Source of the DNA: Gamsiella multidivaricata
Taxonomy: Eukaryota > Mortierellomycota > Mortierellomycetes > Mortierellales > Mortierellaceae
Assembly (NCBI RefSeq): GCF_025024155.1
Contig: NW_026251712.1
Span: forward strand, 486,501-550,500
Direction: 5' to 3'
Length of the DNA: 64,000 nt
The translations under genes and the position numbers were made by a program. Positions 23,477-33,908 of the stretch are shown piece by piece (within the stretch, counting starts at the first letter, position 1; each line of letters opens with the position of its first letter). The notes beneath the pieces are model-generated. The model made no database searches and was not told where the DNA came from. It was given only the letters and a program-made list of their open reading frames with translations.

Positions 23477-24084
23477 TTTTGATATTCGTTTTATGGGGGG
23501 CCGCTTTCGAGTCGAGGTATGGCTTGCAGATCCTTGTTGGGGTGATGAAGAGACATGATCAGGAACGACCTTTTTGCCCATTCGAGTACAGAACAATTCA
23601 GGCTCAAATACGTCACAGAACGCATCCTTGCAAGAAAGTACTGCATCTGAACTGTAGAGTGTGCTTCCTGACATAGATATATATCTACATAGTCTATCAT
23701 TGTTTGACGCCAGGGGTTTCCATCCCTTCCAAGGATGAGGCTGCTTGCTTGCATCCTCCAGCTCGTCCTTGCCCTCACCCTTGCTCCACTGCGCTAGCAC
23801 TGCTGCTACTGCTCTCGGCTTCTGTGTGCGGTCTTGCATCTTGCATTCAAGGGTAGTGTCCGTCCTTATCTACTGGCTGAAGATAGAGCGATCGTTGTTG
23901 ATGGAGTAAATGGCTGCGAACGACGGTGCAAATGTTGTACCCTGACATAATATTGCGGTGCATGAAAGTGCCGCAGGTTGAGGAGTATAGCCTGCGGTCC
24001 TTGCTCTCGTAGTCCATCAGTACTAACTCATGGAGCTTTTTCTTCAACGCAGCATTTTACCAAAACAAGATATCGAGCTCACGC

Positions 24085-24474
24085 TCAGAGAACGACATGA
24101 AAGGCTGCTCCGTGTCCGTTAGTGGGGCCGTCTGGCGATAACTCTTGGGACCAATAGAAGGCTGAGCTCAAGTGTTTTCTGATGTCGACGAACTGGTGTT
24201 TCAGCACGCGAAGCTCTTTACCCATGCAAACCTTAAGCTCGCGCAGACATTTGTCGACGCGTTCAACAGCTTCCTTGCGAAGGTTCTCTCGGTGCACTTG
24301 AGTGGGTTCTTTTTAGACCGAAGGAAGGCCGTCCAAGTGAAGAACCAAGTTCGTCTGGGCCCCAAGCTTCAGTATCTCTCGCTCGACAATGCGGTGAGCA
24401 TCGTCCATAGGGTGCGAGGAATAAGCGTAGCGAACGGTAACATAAAAAGGCCCAAGGATATCGCAAAATTGTGA
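24085..24474 (-). pseudogene. Decayed PIN/XPG-like nuclease family gene fragment
   Basis: Two minus-strand blocks in different frames. Block A (24313-24474) reads like an N-terminal nuclease-fold segment, with DILGPFYVTVRYAYSSHPMD then LVLHLDGLPSV and a stop. Block B (24085-24297) continues in another frame with RVDKCLRELKV and FVDIRKHLSSAFYWSQEL. The order and spacing suit a multicopy PIN/XPG-like (FEN1-related) family that I associate with Mortierella genomes. That link is from memory and not proven here. The stop between the blocks and the frame change indicate a pseudogene. More minus-strand sequence near 23850-24050 may be its eroded continuation. Confidence 0.45.
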
Positions 24475-24864
24475 TTAATGGAACTGAGGAGGTTGGATAG
24501 GTGGGAGGATTGATTGGGAAGAACTGGTTCATACCCTTTCCTTCTTAAAAAGGGCCACAGGCCCTCTCTTTTTTCCTCCTCCTAACACAACTCTCCATGG
24601 TCAATCCCCTCTCACACCCTCACTGTCATTCCTTGCACCATATTTAATGGACTTATAGTCTACTTGGATACGCTTCGCTATTTCCAAACAAATGTTTGTC
24701 CGCAGTGTCTACGTCATCAATTTTTTTTTTCCTGATCCGCATAAGAAAAAGTAACTCAACCCCACTCCCTCCGAAGAGTGTTCACACAAACAACGCAGCA
24801 CCGAAGATTCCATCACTCTTCTTCTTTCTTCCTTTGTCCCCCTCATATCCATAGAATACGCACC

Positions 24865-25776
24865 ATGTTCAGAGCTATCCGCCCCTCTGCTGCCCTTTAC
24901 CGCTCCGCGGTCCTCTACAAGGCCCCCGCTGTCGCCGCCCTTCCCCGCAGCGCCATGGCCCTGAACTTTGCTCGCTCTTATGCCTCGGCCGGTCTTGCCC
25001 GCTCCGACATTGAGAAGCGTGTCTTGGATATCTTGTCCGGATTCAACAAGATCGACCAGAACAAGGTAATGGAATCAGTCATAACTACCACGCTCGATTG
25101 GATTCTTTTATTTGCCGTTGACGATGGTGCGATCTGCAAGGACACAGAGGCCGACGCGATCCATCACTGATCCTCGGAAAAACAACAAAATCACGACTGT
25201 GATTAGACAGACGCATATACGCACACGCACACCTAAGGCTGGATTGCAAACGATTTGACAGGAAGCAGTGCGGACACCCACTTGGAAGACTTTGGTCGGA
25301 GGACACAGATCGCACGTTGTTGGACTCGACAAGACGCACAGTTGATCTTTCACTCGGTTGTTTACAATAACAAGGCCGTGGCAACACAGCCAGAAACATT
25401 TCCCAGGATTATCAACAGCATTAAAAAAGGACCTCTTCAATGGGCATTCACTTCGATGTATCGCACTCAAGACGGCCGAGTCGCTATTACACTTGATCAA
25501 TTACTTGCCCATCCTCACACTTGATCCCGAAAAGACTCCTTTCTGCGCAGCACACTTCTCTAACGCCTCAATCCCTTTCGGATTTTATCGATAAAATAGG
25601 TCTCTCTCCAGGCCAACTTCAACAACGATTTGAAGCTGGACTCTTTGGACACTGTCGAGGTCGTCATGGCCATCGAGGAGGAGTTCTCGATCGAGATCCC
25701 CGATAAGGATGCTGATGAGATCAAGTCTGCTGCCCAGGCTGTCGACTACATTTCCAAGCGCGATGATGCCCACTAA
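24865..25776 (+). CDS. ACP1: Mitochondrial acyl carrier protein
   Basis: Exons 24865-25065 and 25612-25776 give 121 aa. Residues 1 to about 42 form a mitochondrial targeting sequence. The carrier domain follows, with the phosphopantetheine-accepting Ser in [10 protein letters not shown] and the acidic helix [16 protein letters not shown]. The family carries acyl chains in mitochondrial type II fatty-acid synthesis and is also a subunit of respiratory complex I and a partner of the iron-sulfur cluster machinery. The single 546-nt intron is long for this genome. The direct splice joins DQNK to ANFNND, about four residues shorter than is usual between these helices, so a tiny exon inside the intron is possible. 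I could not identify one with certainty. The CT-rich leader supports the start. Confidence 0.9.
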
Positions 25777-26323
25777 ATTGCACATACATCCTTTCATTTT
25801 CTGTCTCTCTCTCTCGACTCTTTTCTCTCCCTTTCGCCTTACACTTTTGCCCATCGATAGTACCATATTGTCCTTTTTCTCTCCTTGTGCAAAAAACTTG
25901 AAATATACTACAACACAAAGTGCTTAAGATCGTTCAATCGTTTTGATATGGTGAAAGGACATTGGAAGTAGTGATGAGACGCCTGGAAAAGCGTCGGATG
26001 CTTTTTATTTCCAGTGGTCGTCGTGACCAACACGCCCATTGTTCAGCCTTTGAGTGCTTTCTAATCCTCTCGACCATAAGCTCCTATCATCCCATGGTAT
26101 CAGGATCGTTTGATATTATTGTAGCCTCGTCAATCCCATAACTTGCTTCCTTTGATCCATAGTACTCTCGCCAGGGTCGCACTTCTTGCCTAACTGAGTG
26201 AAGGCGCGCAAAAGTCCTACAAAACACAGCAAGGAAAGTTCGGACGAAATTGCAGAGCTCGTTTATTGAAAGCTCATATGCGGAGGCATACAGGAGAACG
26301 CATGTTTAATGTAATGAGGATAT
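25777..26323. other. Intergenic between convergent genes
   Basis: This is the 3' flank of the acyl carrier protein gene (+) and of ureD (-). It is CT-rich just after the stop and otherwise unremarkable. No gene seen. Confidence 0.45.
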
Positions 26324-27853
26324 CTATCGGAATACGCGTTCCCAGACAGTCCTTCCACCAAACAGCTCTTCGATGACCGATAGCTCTTCCTCTGGTCGGT
26401 TGTCTAACCCGCTCATGCCGTTTTTGGCACCACGTCGATCATGAGCACGATCGTGATCGTCTTCGTCGTCACTATCCATCATCTTCTTCCGATTATCCAT
26501 CTCTGCAGCCTGCTCTTCAAACAACGACTTTATGAAATCCTGCATCTGCTCATTTCCCTGCGAAGCCATCTTGACCACCATCGCGTTCATCTTCTCCAAT
26601 TTCCTCCGCGGCACTGAGCCCTTCTTTGAAGACCCAGGCGAAGGTGGCCCCTGATTCGGTCCAGCAGGGCGAGGCACCTGGACGACCGTAACACTCCAGA
26701 GGATAGGGTAGTCAGCGCGCTGGTCAGGTTTCTGACCCGGGTAGACAGTGAGTTGTTCGAAACGGCGGAGAATAGATCGTTGGAGACGTGCGGTTTTGGG
26801 ACCCATGATAAATAAAGAGCCAATGGTCGAGTGCGGGTAGAGGGATGGAGCGTAGGATGTCATTTTTGGACCTGGTGGGGCCGATCCTGATGCTGATGCT
26901 GACGTTGCTGACGATGCCGAGACGAAGGGCTTGGATGGCAAGGATGGGTTGTGCTCGATCAGGAAGCCATCGCGGAAAACGACAGGGCCTCCCGCCAGTC
27001 GATCGGCGATATCCCGAGGATCTTCCTCATCAACGTACTCCTCTTCCTCGTCTTCCTCTTTTTCTTCTCCTTTTACATTCTGCTGCTTCACATCTGTGAT
27101 CGAATCGGGGTTCGGCTGCAGCGATGCTGTCGAATTTGGCTCCAGCTCCGCCCATCGAACGATCAGCCGCCACTCTGACCGGTTCGCCTTCCATCGCTCC
27201 TCCTTACCACGTCCACCCGCGATCCAATCCAACACCACACAACTCGGCAATTCATCATCCTCATCATGTTCTTGATCCTGAGCCTTCCCTTCGATCCTAC
27301 ATCGCTGTGCCTGTAACAAGATCTCGTGTCTCAGAAAGACACTCGAATCCTCGCATGCCACGACCGCGGGTCCTAAGAAGAGGAACAATGAACCCGGTCC
27401 GACTGTGCTATGGAGGGTCTGCGATGCGGGCGGATAATCTGGCCGAGGAGACTTGTAAATCTTGGTATTGCCCTGTCCCAAGACGAGGAGACGAGCGTGT
27501 CGTTGGAGGATGAATTGAAGATCTGGATGGTCGTCCGCGAGAAGGCCGCCGCCATAGGTGATCATGTAGACGATTCGGGGAGGCGGGGGTAGAGGAGGTC
27601 TTGTGATAGGTGATGATGAGTCAGTATAGTCGGAGGAGGCATTGGTTGTTGGGGAAGCGAGAAAAATGGTGTTGTCAGACGCCGGGGAGAGGAGCTTGAG
27701 TGGATAGGAGGCGCGGAGGGAGTCGATCTGGGTGAGGCTGGTTTTGGAGCGTGCAGTGGCCCGGAGGAGATTCTGGGAAACGACGGCCGTAGTGGTTGCT
27801 CCGGTGGATACCACCCTGGTGGGGAGGTGGGCAGAGGCGGGCTGGAATGCCAT
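26324..27853 (-). CDS. ureD: Urease accessory protein UreD
   Basis: Intronless, 509 aa. The UreD/UreH signature is visible in VYMITYGGGLLADDHPDL and then LLVLGQGNTKIYKS, with SCVVLDWIAGGRGKEERW further on. In the family UreD binds the urease apoprotein and, with UreF and UreG, guides nickel into the active site so that urea can be used as a nitrogen source. The protein is longer than bacterial UreD (about 270-300 aa). The extra length comes from an acidic Glu-rich insert near residues 265-285, a Ser/Ala/Pro insert near 310-330 and a charged C-terminal region rich in Asp and His. No other urease gene is in the window, as expected for unlinked fungal genes. The ATG at 27853 is the first in frame after a stop-rich leader. 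Confidence 0.87.
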   Translation of the reverse strand: MAFQPASAHLPTRVVSTGATTTAVVSQNLLRATARSKTSLTQIDSLRASYPLKLLSPASDNTIFLASPTTNASSDYTDSSSPITRPPLPPPPRIVYMITYGGGLLADDHPDLQFILQRHARLLVLGQGNTKIYKSPRPDYPPASQTLHSTVGPGSLFLFLGPAVVACEDSSVFLRHEILLQAQRCRIEGKAQDQEHDEDDELPSCVVLDWIAGGRGKEERWKANRSEWRLIVRWAELEPNSTASLQPNPDSITDVKQQNVKGEEKEEDEEEEYVDEEDPRDIADRLAGGPVVFRDGFLIEHNPSLPSKPFVSASSATSASASGSAPPGPKMTSYAPSLYPHSTIGSLFIMGPKTARLQRSILRRFEQLTVYPGQKPDQRADYPILWSVTVVQVPRPAGPNQGPPSPGSSKKGSVPRRKLEKMNAMVVKMASQGNEQMQDFIKSLFEEQAAEMDNRKKMMDSDDEDDHDRAHDRRGAKNGMSGLDNRPEEELSVIEELFGGRTVWERVFR

Positions 27854-28059
27854 GGCGTCGGATGAGAAAGGGGTGATGCCGTTCCTCTGCAGCCTTGTGG
27901 GAGCTGATGGAGAGCGATGAGATGTAGGAGCAGAGATGGAATGGAACTGAAGGAGGAGTGTCCGTTCCGTTCGTCTCTCCGTCGGTGAGACCGATAAAGT
28001 TTCGGTGCTTTATCCCTACTGGTCATGGATGAACCAGGGCCGAGCTCCTCACACGCATC

Positions 28060-28124
28060 TTTTTTTTTTTTTTTTTTCGTCCAAATACATGCGCATGGTC
28101 GTGCTTTTGCATCAATCGTTTATT
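28060..28124 (-). terminator. AATAAA signal and A tract after the LPMO-like gene
   Basis: On the minus strand AATAAA (28119-28124) lies about 40 nt after the stop codon of the LPMO-like gene. A pure run of about 18 A (28060-28077 as T on the plus strand) follows about 41 nt later. Confidence 0.4.
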
Positions 28125-28163
28125 TTGGTGCAGATATCGAACGCGTTTGTCTATGTACGTGTT

Positions 28164-29016
28164 CTAGCGGCGGACAAGACCAAGGTTGATACCCTTCTTG
28201 CCGGCTCCACCTCCATAGGCAAAGTATCCACCCTTGTTCAACTTGACCTCATTTTTATCCGGTCCCTTAGCCTTGGTTTTCTTGCCATCACCGGTCGCAT
28301 GCGTGTTGATCTTCTGCTTCTTCTGCTTCACATCCACAACCGTCATATCCAACTGTGGCAACTTGCCATTCTTTGCGCCCTTGATAATCACGTTCGCGCA
28401 GTGATGGTAGAACTGGTCGGTCGCATACGCCGTCCATGAGAACGCGAACAGGCACTTGTCCGAGTTCGTGCACGAAGGCACGTTTTTGGGGATCAACACT
28501 GGCCACTCGTAGTAGATGTCCGGGCACGACTTGGTGTATTGGCCGATGACCTTCCAGGTCTTGCCGCCATCGTACGAGAGCGAGAACTCGCAGGCACCGC
28601 CACCATGGCGCGACTGCTTGAGTCCACTGGGTGGAGGGAACTTCTTGGGGTTCTTGATGTTGAAGTTCCAGAATCGGACGGGGATGACCTGACCGGCCTT
28701 GTATGTTGTGACAGGGCCCTTCTTGTAGCCGCCTATGTGATTTACAATGGAGAGTATGAATGAGTACACGATGGGTTGGTAAAGCGAACGACGTGTGCTT
28801 TGAAATTAATAAAAAAAAACCCCCCTGCTTACCGCATGGGAACTTCTTGCCCTCATAGCCAATCCAAGCATGGACATTGCTTGAAGGGTGGCTAGACCAG
28901 GGACCAGCCTGGGCAGGAGGGTTGGAGATGGCCATATGAGCCGAGGAAGGGGTGAGCAGCGAAAGGAGCATGCTAGTTCCCAGCAGGATGCTGCTGGCAA
29001 ATGCAGTGGTCTTCAT
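28164..29016 (-). CDS. Secreted LPMO-like (copper monooxygenase type) protein
   Basis: Exons 28833-29016 and 28164-28732, with a 100-nt intron, give 250 aa. The signal peptide is about 26 residues and ends SSA. Cleavage would leave His as residue 1 of the mature protein, as required for the copper-binding histidine brace of lytic polysaccharide monooxygenases. A second conserved-looking His is in SRHGGGACEFSLSYDGG, and FYHHCANVII resembles the conserved Cys/axial region of these enzymes. Cysteines are paired along the chain. LPMOs break polysaccharides such as chitin, cellulose or glucan by oxidation. The exact AA family and substrate cannot be set by eye. The last 60 residues are very basic (Lys/Gly-rich) and have no binding-domain cysteines, which is unusual. 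A TATA box precedes the gene. Confidence 0.75.
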
Positions 29017-29148
29017 TATTGTATGGTTTTATAGAGTGTCGCGAATGAAGCCAGATGAGACGCAGCAGTAGATACTGAAGAGGGCGAAGGAGGAATGAAA
29101 GAGAAGAAGTAAGGATGCCAGCAGGGAACGAGGAAGAAGTGTGCCTGG

Positions 29149-29155
29149 TTATATA
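29149..29155 (-). promoter_or_regulatory. TATA box of the LPMO-like gene
   Basis: TATATAA on the minus strand, about 135 bp upstream of the ATG at 29016. Confidence 0.5.
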
Positions 29156-30132
29156 GGGCCCAAGGACCCCGAGTTTAACCAGCCTATTGGGGAATGAGTG
29201 TCATGGCATGAGAGCCTGCATTTGAACAAAGTAACCCTTGTTAGGCCGCCGCCTTTTGTGAACCACACAATCAGCGAACAGAGAGGGTAAACCGATGAGC
29301 AAAATCAGAGCCCTTCTAATCATGCCTTTCATTATTGCACCCATTTCATGAAGGGAACTACTGAGCACCCGTACCATATTAGACATAGAGGACCGGGGAA
29401 CGGGCTAAACCTCCGATGCAACCGCCAGGGGCGAGCTATTCTGACCCACATCATGAGCTCTTGTCGGACATTTGGGGACAGAGGCTGTTTGGGGCAGGAC
29501 TAGTCTCTTTCAGCAAATTAAATAACCAATGGTCAGGGAAATCCTTGGGCGCCATCAGGCTGTGCGTGTGGACCACTCCGTCTTTGCGGTCATAGGGTGC
29601 CTCGATGGTCCATTATACAGTGAAAGTTAGCAATGCTGTATGACAGCCATCTGTGCCGGCATGCGTCCACGATACTTCTCTCAAAGTTAAAAAAAAAAAG
29701 ACAACGAGCGACTTCAGTACATGCCTGAAACATTATGTTTACAGGAAGAGGAAAGAAAACATACCTGAGGCGCTTAGGGACCGAGCGATGAGAACATGCC
29801 TAGTCTTTTTTAATGCCTGTAGGACAGAAGGTGGAGATTATCCTAATGTTTAAATTGCCCCATCTGCTTTGTCATTTCTCCCGCTGGCTCTATTTTGGAT
29901 ACGTCCATGTGGAAAAATATTACGGAAAAAAAGAAAAGAGCATTCCTGTGGTGAATTTTCCACTGTCCGATTAGTCTAGTGTTGCCCTGGGGCATCACAA
30001 AAGGAGCGTTAGGCCTTAGCAGATTTACAAGGTTTTAATAGATATCTAAGCGCGGCACTATAGTGAGGTTGGGTTTATTTCTGATGATATATAGCGGATT
30101 CTGTACACGAGACTCATGCGTGAGACTGGCTT
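29156..30132. other. Intergenic, no gene seen
   Basis: Upstream flank of the LPMO-like gene and 3' flank of the calpain gene. It has short ORFs only and an A run near 29690. Confidence 0.45.
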
Positions 30133-32225
30133 CTACTCTTCCTTGGCAGGCGCCAGTTCGCTCTCGGTCGTCTTCTCGGGGTCGGCGACCAAGTCTTTCT
30201 TGTCCGCCAATGTCGCTGTAACGCCCTCAGGATCTTCCTTCTCCTCCGTGTCCAAGGCATCGGTCTCCTGAGCAGCCTTCAACAACGGATGTGTACCAGC
30301 CGATCCCGTCAATGTCAACTTCCGGTCGTGGCTGTACACACGAAGGCCCAGCATCACCTGCCAGCGCTCCTCCTCGAACGAAGTGGGCAGAGCATCGGCC
30401 TCATAGTCCTCATCATCGACACCCAGTAACTTACGACCAGTCATGCGAGCCATTGACATGGATCGAATAAGACTTGCTTTACGCTGCTGGAACATGTACG
30501 AGCTCTTATCCATCTTCACAGACTCGATCAGGACCTGGACATCATCATTGCGTGTTGAGGGACTCACGGCATTATCGCCGCTATCACCTTCTGAGGTTTC
30601 TGGCACGATATCAGTGGGCTCGCGTTGGACGTGGGGGATAATGGTGTAAGTTCCAGCCTCGAGCTCCAGCTCACAATTGACACTGCGCGTCGAGTAGGGG
30701 ACAGTGATCCTGGCGCGTCGAATCAGCTTCTCGTCCTTGTCGTATACGTGGAACGACAGCGTATTGATGAACTCGGTGTTAAAGGAGCCATAGTAGCGTG
30801 TGTCTGGCTGAGAGAGGACAATGACCGTGTTGCTGGCCTGGTTCAAGGTGAAGTGGAACTTGCCGCTTGAGCGGGGTTCGACATTGTATGGGATCCAACT
30901 CGAAGCCACAGACCAGGATGCATCAAAGACGCGACAGCGGTCGAGGGTTGTGAAGATGCGCAAGAAATCGCGGTATGGCATCCAGAAGCGACCGTCATTC
31001 TTATCCTCCTGCTTGAGGGCCTCCATGGCCTCCGGAGACCATTTTTCAGATTGATCAGACCAGTCTCCATTCCATTCGACCTCGCCCCATGGGTTGCGGA
31101 TCTATAGTTTTCCAAAGGAGCGAATGATACACATTAATATACAATGGTCGCAGCTTGCAGCACAAGCAGACAGCAGCGCGATAAGAGATCGCTACTCACA
31201 TGAACGAGGCGTTCACCATTGTACTCGGCCACTTGCAAGACACTGTAAGCATGTCCAGACTGGATACCATGCTTCTCGGGATCCTCCTCCTGAAAGTTAA
31301 TTGAGCATCCCATCAGAGTTGCCTTGTTGACTTGCTTCATCTCCTCCTCCCAGAATCGGTCTCTGTCCAAGATATCGCCGGTAAACATCATGGAGGCGAC
31401 TCCTCCAGTCAAATCTTCAATCCCCTCTGCGGTGTATCCTCCTGTCAGGGTCTCGTAATCGCCATGGATCTTGGCATATGCCTTCTCAATGAGAGGCAAC
31501 CACGACTCGCGTTCTTCGTTGCAGGAGCTGAAGTAAAGCTGTCGACGGAACGACTGCGGTTCGATCTTGTAGAAAAGCTGGTCATCAACCACGGTCGACA
31601 CCCAGTCGCCATCCTTGAAGAAGATGAAGCCGTACACGCCCACCTGCTCGTTCTTCTTGACGCAGAGCTGCTGTAACAGTCCTGGGATGTTGGAGAGGAC
31701 GGCCAGCGAGGCCACAAACCAGCAGTCGCCCACAGAGCCCTAAAAAAAAAACATCCGTGGATTGAACACATGATCTGAGTTTAGAAAAACAGGAAAGAAC
31801 AAAAGGCAGTGCATTCGTCTCCCACGTCTCTTTTTTTTTCCCATCTGAGTAAGTACCTGTTTAATATCATCAGGACTGGCGCCGTTCAAGAAGAACACTG
31901 GGTTCCTGAAAAGATCTGGCAGACGCTTGGTTCCTGCAATATCCTTGTAGACGGTCTCGCTGATCAAGGACGCGTATAGGCAGTTGCGACGGTCGTTCAA
32001 CAGATCGAATTTGGAATCGCGGAACTTGCAGTTCTTGGCCAGACATTCCTCGACAATGGCATCGACCTTGGCAGCACATGCCTCGCGAGCGGCAACCATG
32101 GCCGAGGTTGCCACTAGGGTAACTGAGGGCAGCTGCAGAGTCTTGTTGTGCTGGGCCTGTGCGGCCGCAATCTGGACCAGGGCTTCCTTTGAAATCTTTT
32201 TGCTGGACTTTGTCTTCTTGGCCAT
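30133..32225 (-). CDS. Calpain-type cysteine protease
   Basis: Exons 31857-32225, 31200-31739 and 30133-31101 give 625 aa. After a Lys-rich start, the protease core shows the oxyanion Gln and nucleophile in KQGSVGDCWFVASL (Cys129), the His in GHAYSV (His286) and the Asn in IRNPWGE (Asn306), so the triad is complete. Calpain-type C2-like beta domains follow from about residue 345, then an acidic, probably disordered tail. No calmodulin-like EF-hand or PBH/MIT domain is visible. Calpains are intracellular, usually calcium-activated proteases that cut signalling and cytoskeletal proteins. In fungi related enzymes (PalB/Rim13) act in alkaline pH sensing, but those carry a different domain order, so I do not assign that role. 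A TATA box 145 bp upstream and a Met-Ala-Lys start support the model. Confidence 0.88.
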
Positions 32226-32368
32226 GGTGGTGTATACTGTATCTGATTATTAGGTTTGGCGGATGGAAAGAGAGTCAAGGCCGGATGAAAGGTAGAGAGA
32301 GAAATTGAAGGAGGGTTGGTGGGACGGAAAAGAAGAAAAAGAGGGAAGACGCGAAGATGGATGTATGG

Positions 32369-32376
32369 TTTTTATA
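32369..32376 (-). promoter_or_regulatory. TATA box of the calpain gene
   Basis: TATAAAAA on the minus strand, about 145 bp upstream of the ATG at 32225. Confidence 0.5.
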
Positions 32377-33030
32377 TGCGTTCCTGAGAGAACGGGCAGT
32401 GCCCCTGGTTTTTTCCCCTCCCTCTTTTTGTGCCTGGTCACAAACTGGGAGACCAATGGGTCTAGGTGATGTCCATTCCCATATCCGTCGACACACACAG
32501 CGTTGATGGGGGAAAAATAACTAAAAACGCTTGTTCTCAGCCTCGTCCGTGTCTTCCCGTGCAATCTTGTCCCTCTTAGCCTGGGCTTAGCAATTTTCCA
32601 TGACCATCACCCCGTTTTCTGAAGTCCTACGCCTCCGACCAGCCATTCCTCCCATCATATGCTAGAGAGAGAGAGGGAGGGAGGGGGGTTGCTATAGAAT
32701 GCTATAGAAACTGTGGAATGGGTCTCGACCTGGCTCAATTCGTTATCTCGAGATCCGGACGTAAAGAAACACTGCCACAGCGTGAGATGCTCTTTATTTT
32801 CCCCTAATATGCTGCGCTTGGCACTCTGGTGTGACAATGTGGCAGGCTTCGATTATGAGCGGGTCAACCTTTTGGTTCACCTTACTACGTTTGGTAATGT
32901 TGAAGCGTGCGCCTGTAGTCACAATATCGTGCGCGCTGCTGGGATACTTGGATGTACGCGTGCTTTATGGTATCCAAGATGGTTGTTCGTCATGTTCGTA
33001 TAGAGGAGTGGTACTTTGAAAGGACCATGG

Positions 33031-33071
<41 letters not shown>

Positions 33072-33908
33072 AGCATTTGAGCTCTCCTGCTACATGATGA
33101 GAAGGGATAGAAGGATAAAGTAGACACCTAGGTATGGGTGACAACCGACGCGATTGGTCTCAATGCTCATTGGATGTAAAAAGGAGCATTTGGAAACAAA
33201 ATTGGTGGCGCTACACAAAATTAGTGGCGTTTTTATTTTTCGCACGACATCGTGGAGAGTGACCAGGAGGCATTCCTTTTCAGGGCCATGGTAGGCCTTG
33301 AACGGATAGCTTGAGACCCTGCACGCGCAGGAAATAGACTGAGTTTACTGTATTTGGTTAGATATTACAGTAATAGAAAGTCGCGTAACGGTGTATCATG
33401 AGCACGAATCCCGAGAATCTACTTTATTACTGTGATAGATGATTGAAGCTCTATCCTAAATGCGCCATGCGTGCTGCACGTAATTTTGCATTCGTGGATA
33501 TGTGGATTTGCAGTGTGTTAATAGACAAACACGGACTTTTTTCTGCTGGCTAGAGAGCATATTTTGATGACCGAGTCAGTGAGCAAAGCGATCTTCCGAG
33601 CCGAGGAAGGAGCGGAAAGAGAGACAAGCAGGGCTTAGCTAATGAATAGAGTATATAGAAGCTGGTGTAGCTTTCTACAGGTTACTAAAAAAGCGCCAAC
33701 CTGGAGCTCGTATAAAGCTCATAATATTTTAACAGTGGAGGGAATTAAGGTTTTCGGTCCTCGTGAATGAGAATCCTACGGCCTTAGAAAAACGTAAAGT
33801 TTTCTGTTCTCCTCCACTCTTTCTCTTCTCTTTCTATCACTCCATTGCACTCCACTCTCATTCGCTCATTCACTTATTCATCCTCCATCGTCTCATCTCT
33901 CATCGACC
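32377..33908. other. Intergenic region between divergent genes, with small repeats
   Basis: About 1.5 kb between calpain (-) and aldehyde dehydrogenase (+). It holds an A run of about 27 nt near 33040-33067 and a pair of GTGGCG-containing direct repeats near 33198-33232. There is also a short inverted repeat at 33364-33380 and 33422-33436. From about 33800 a CT-rich leader precedes the dehydrogenase. No gene seen. Confidence 0.45.

Noticed and set aside
23477..23839. N-terminal extension of the 22943 gene
   Set aside because: The extension is hydrophilic and would hide a clear mitochondrial presequence that starts at the internal ATG 23476.
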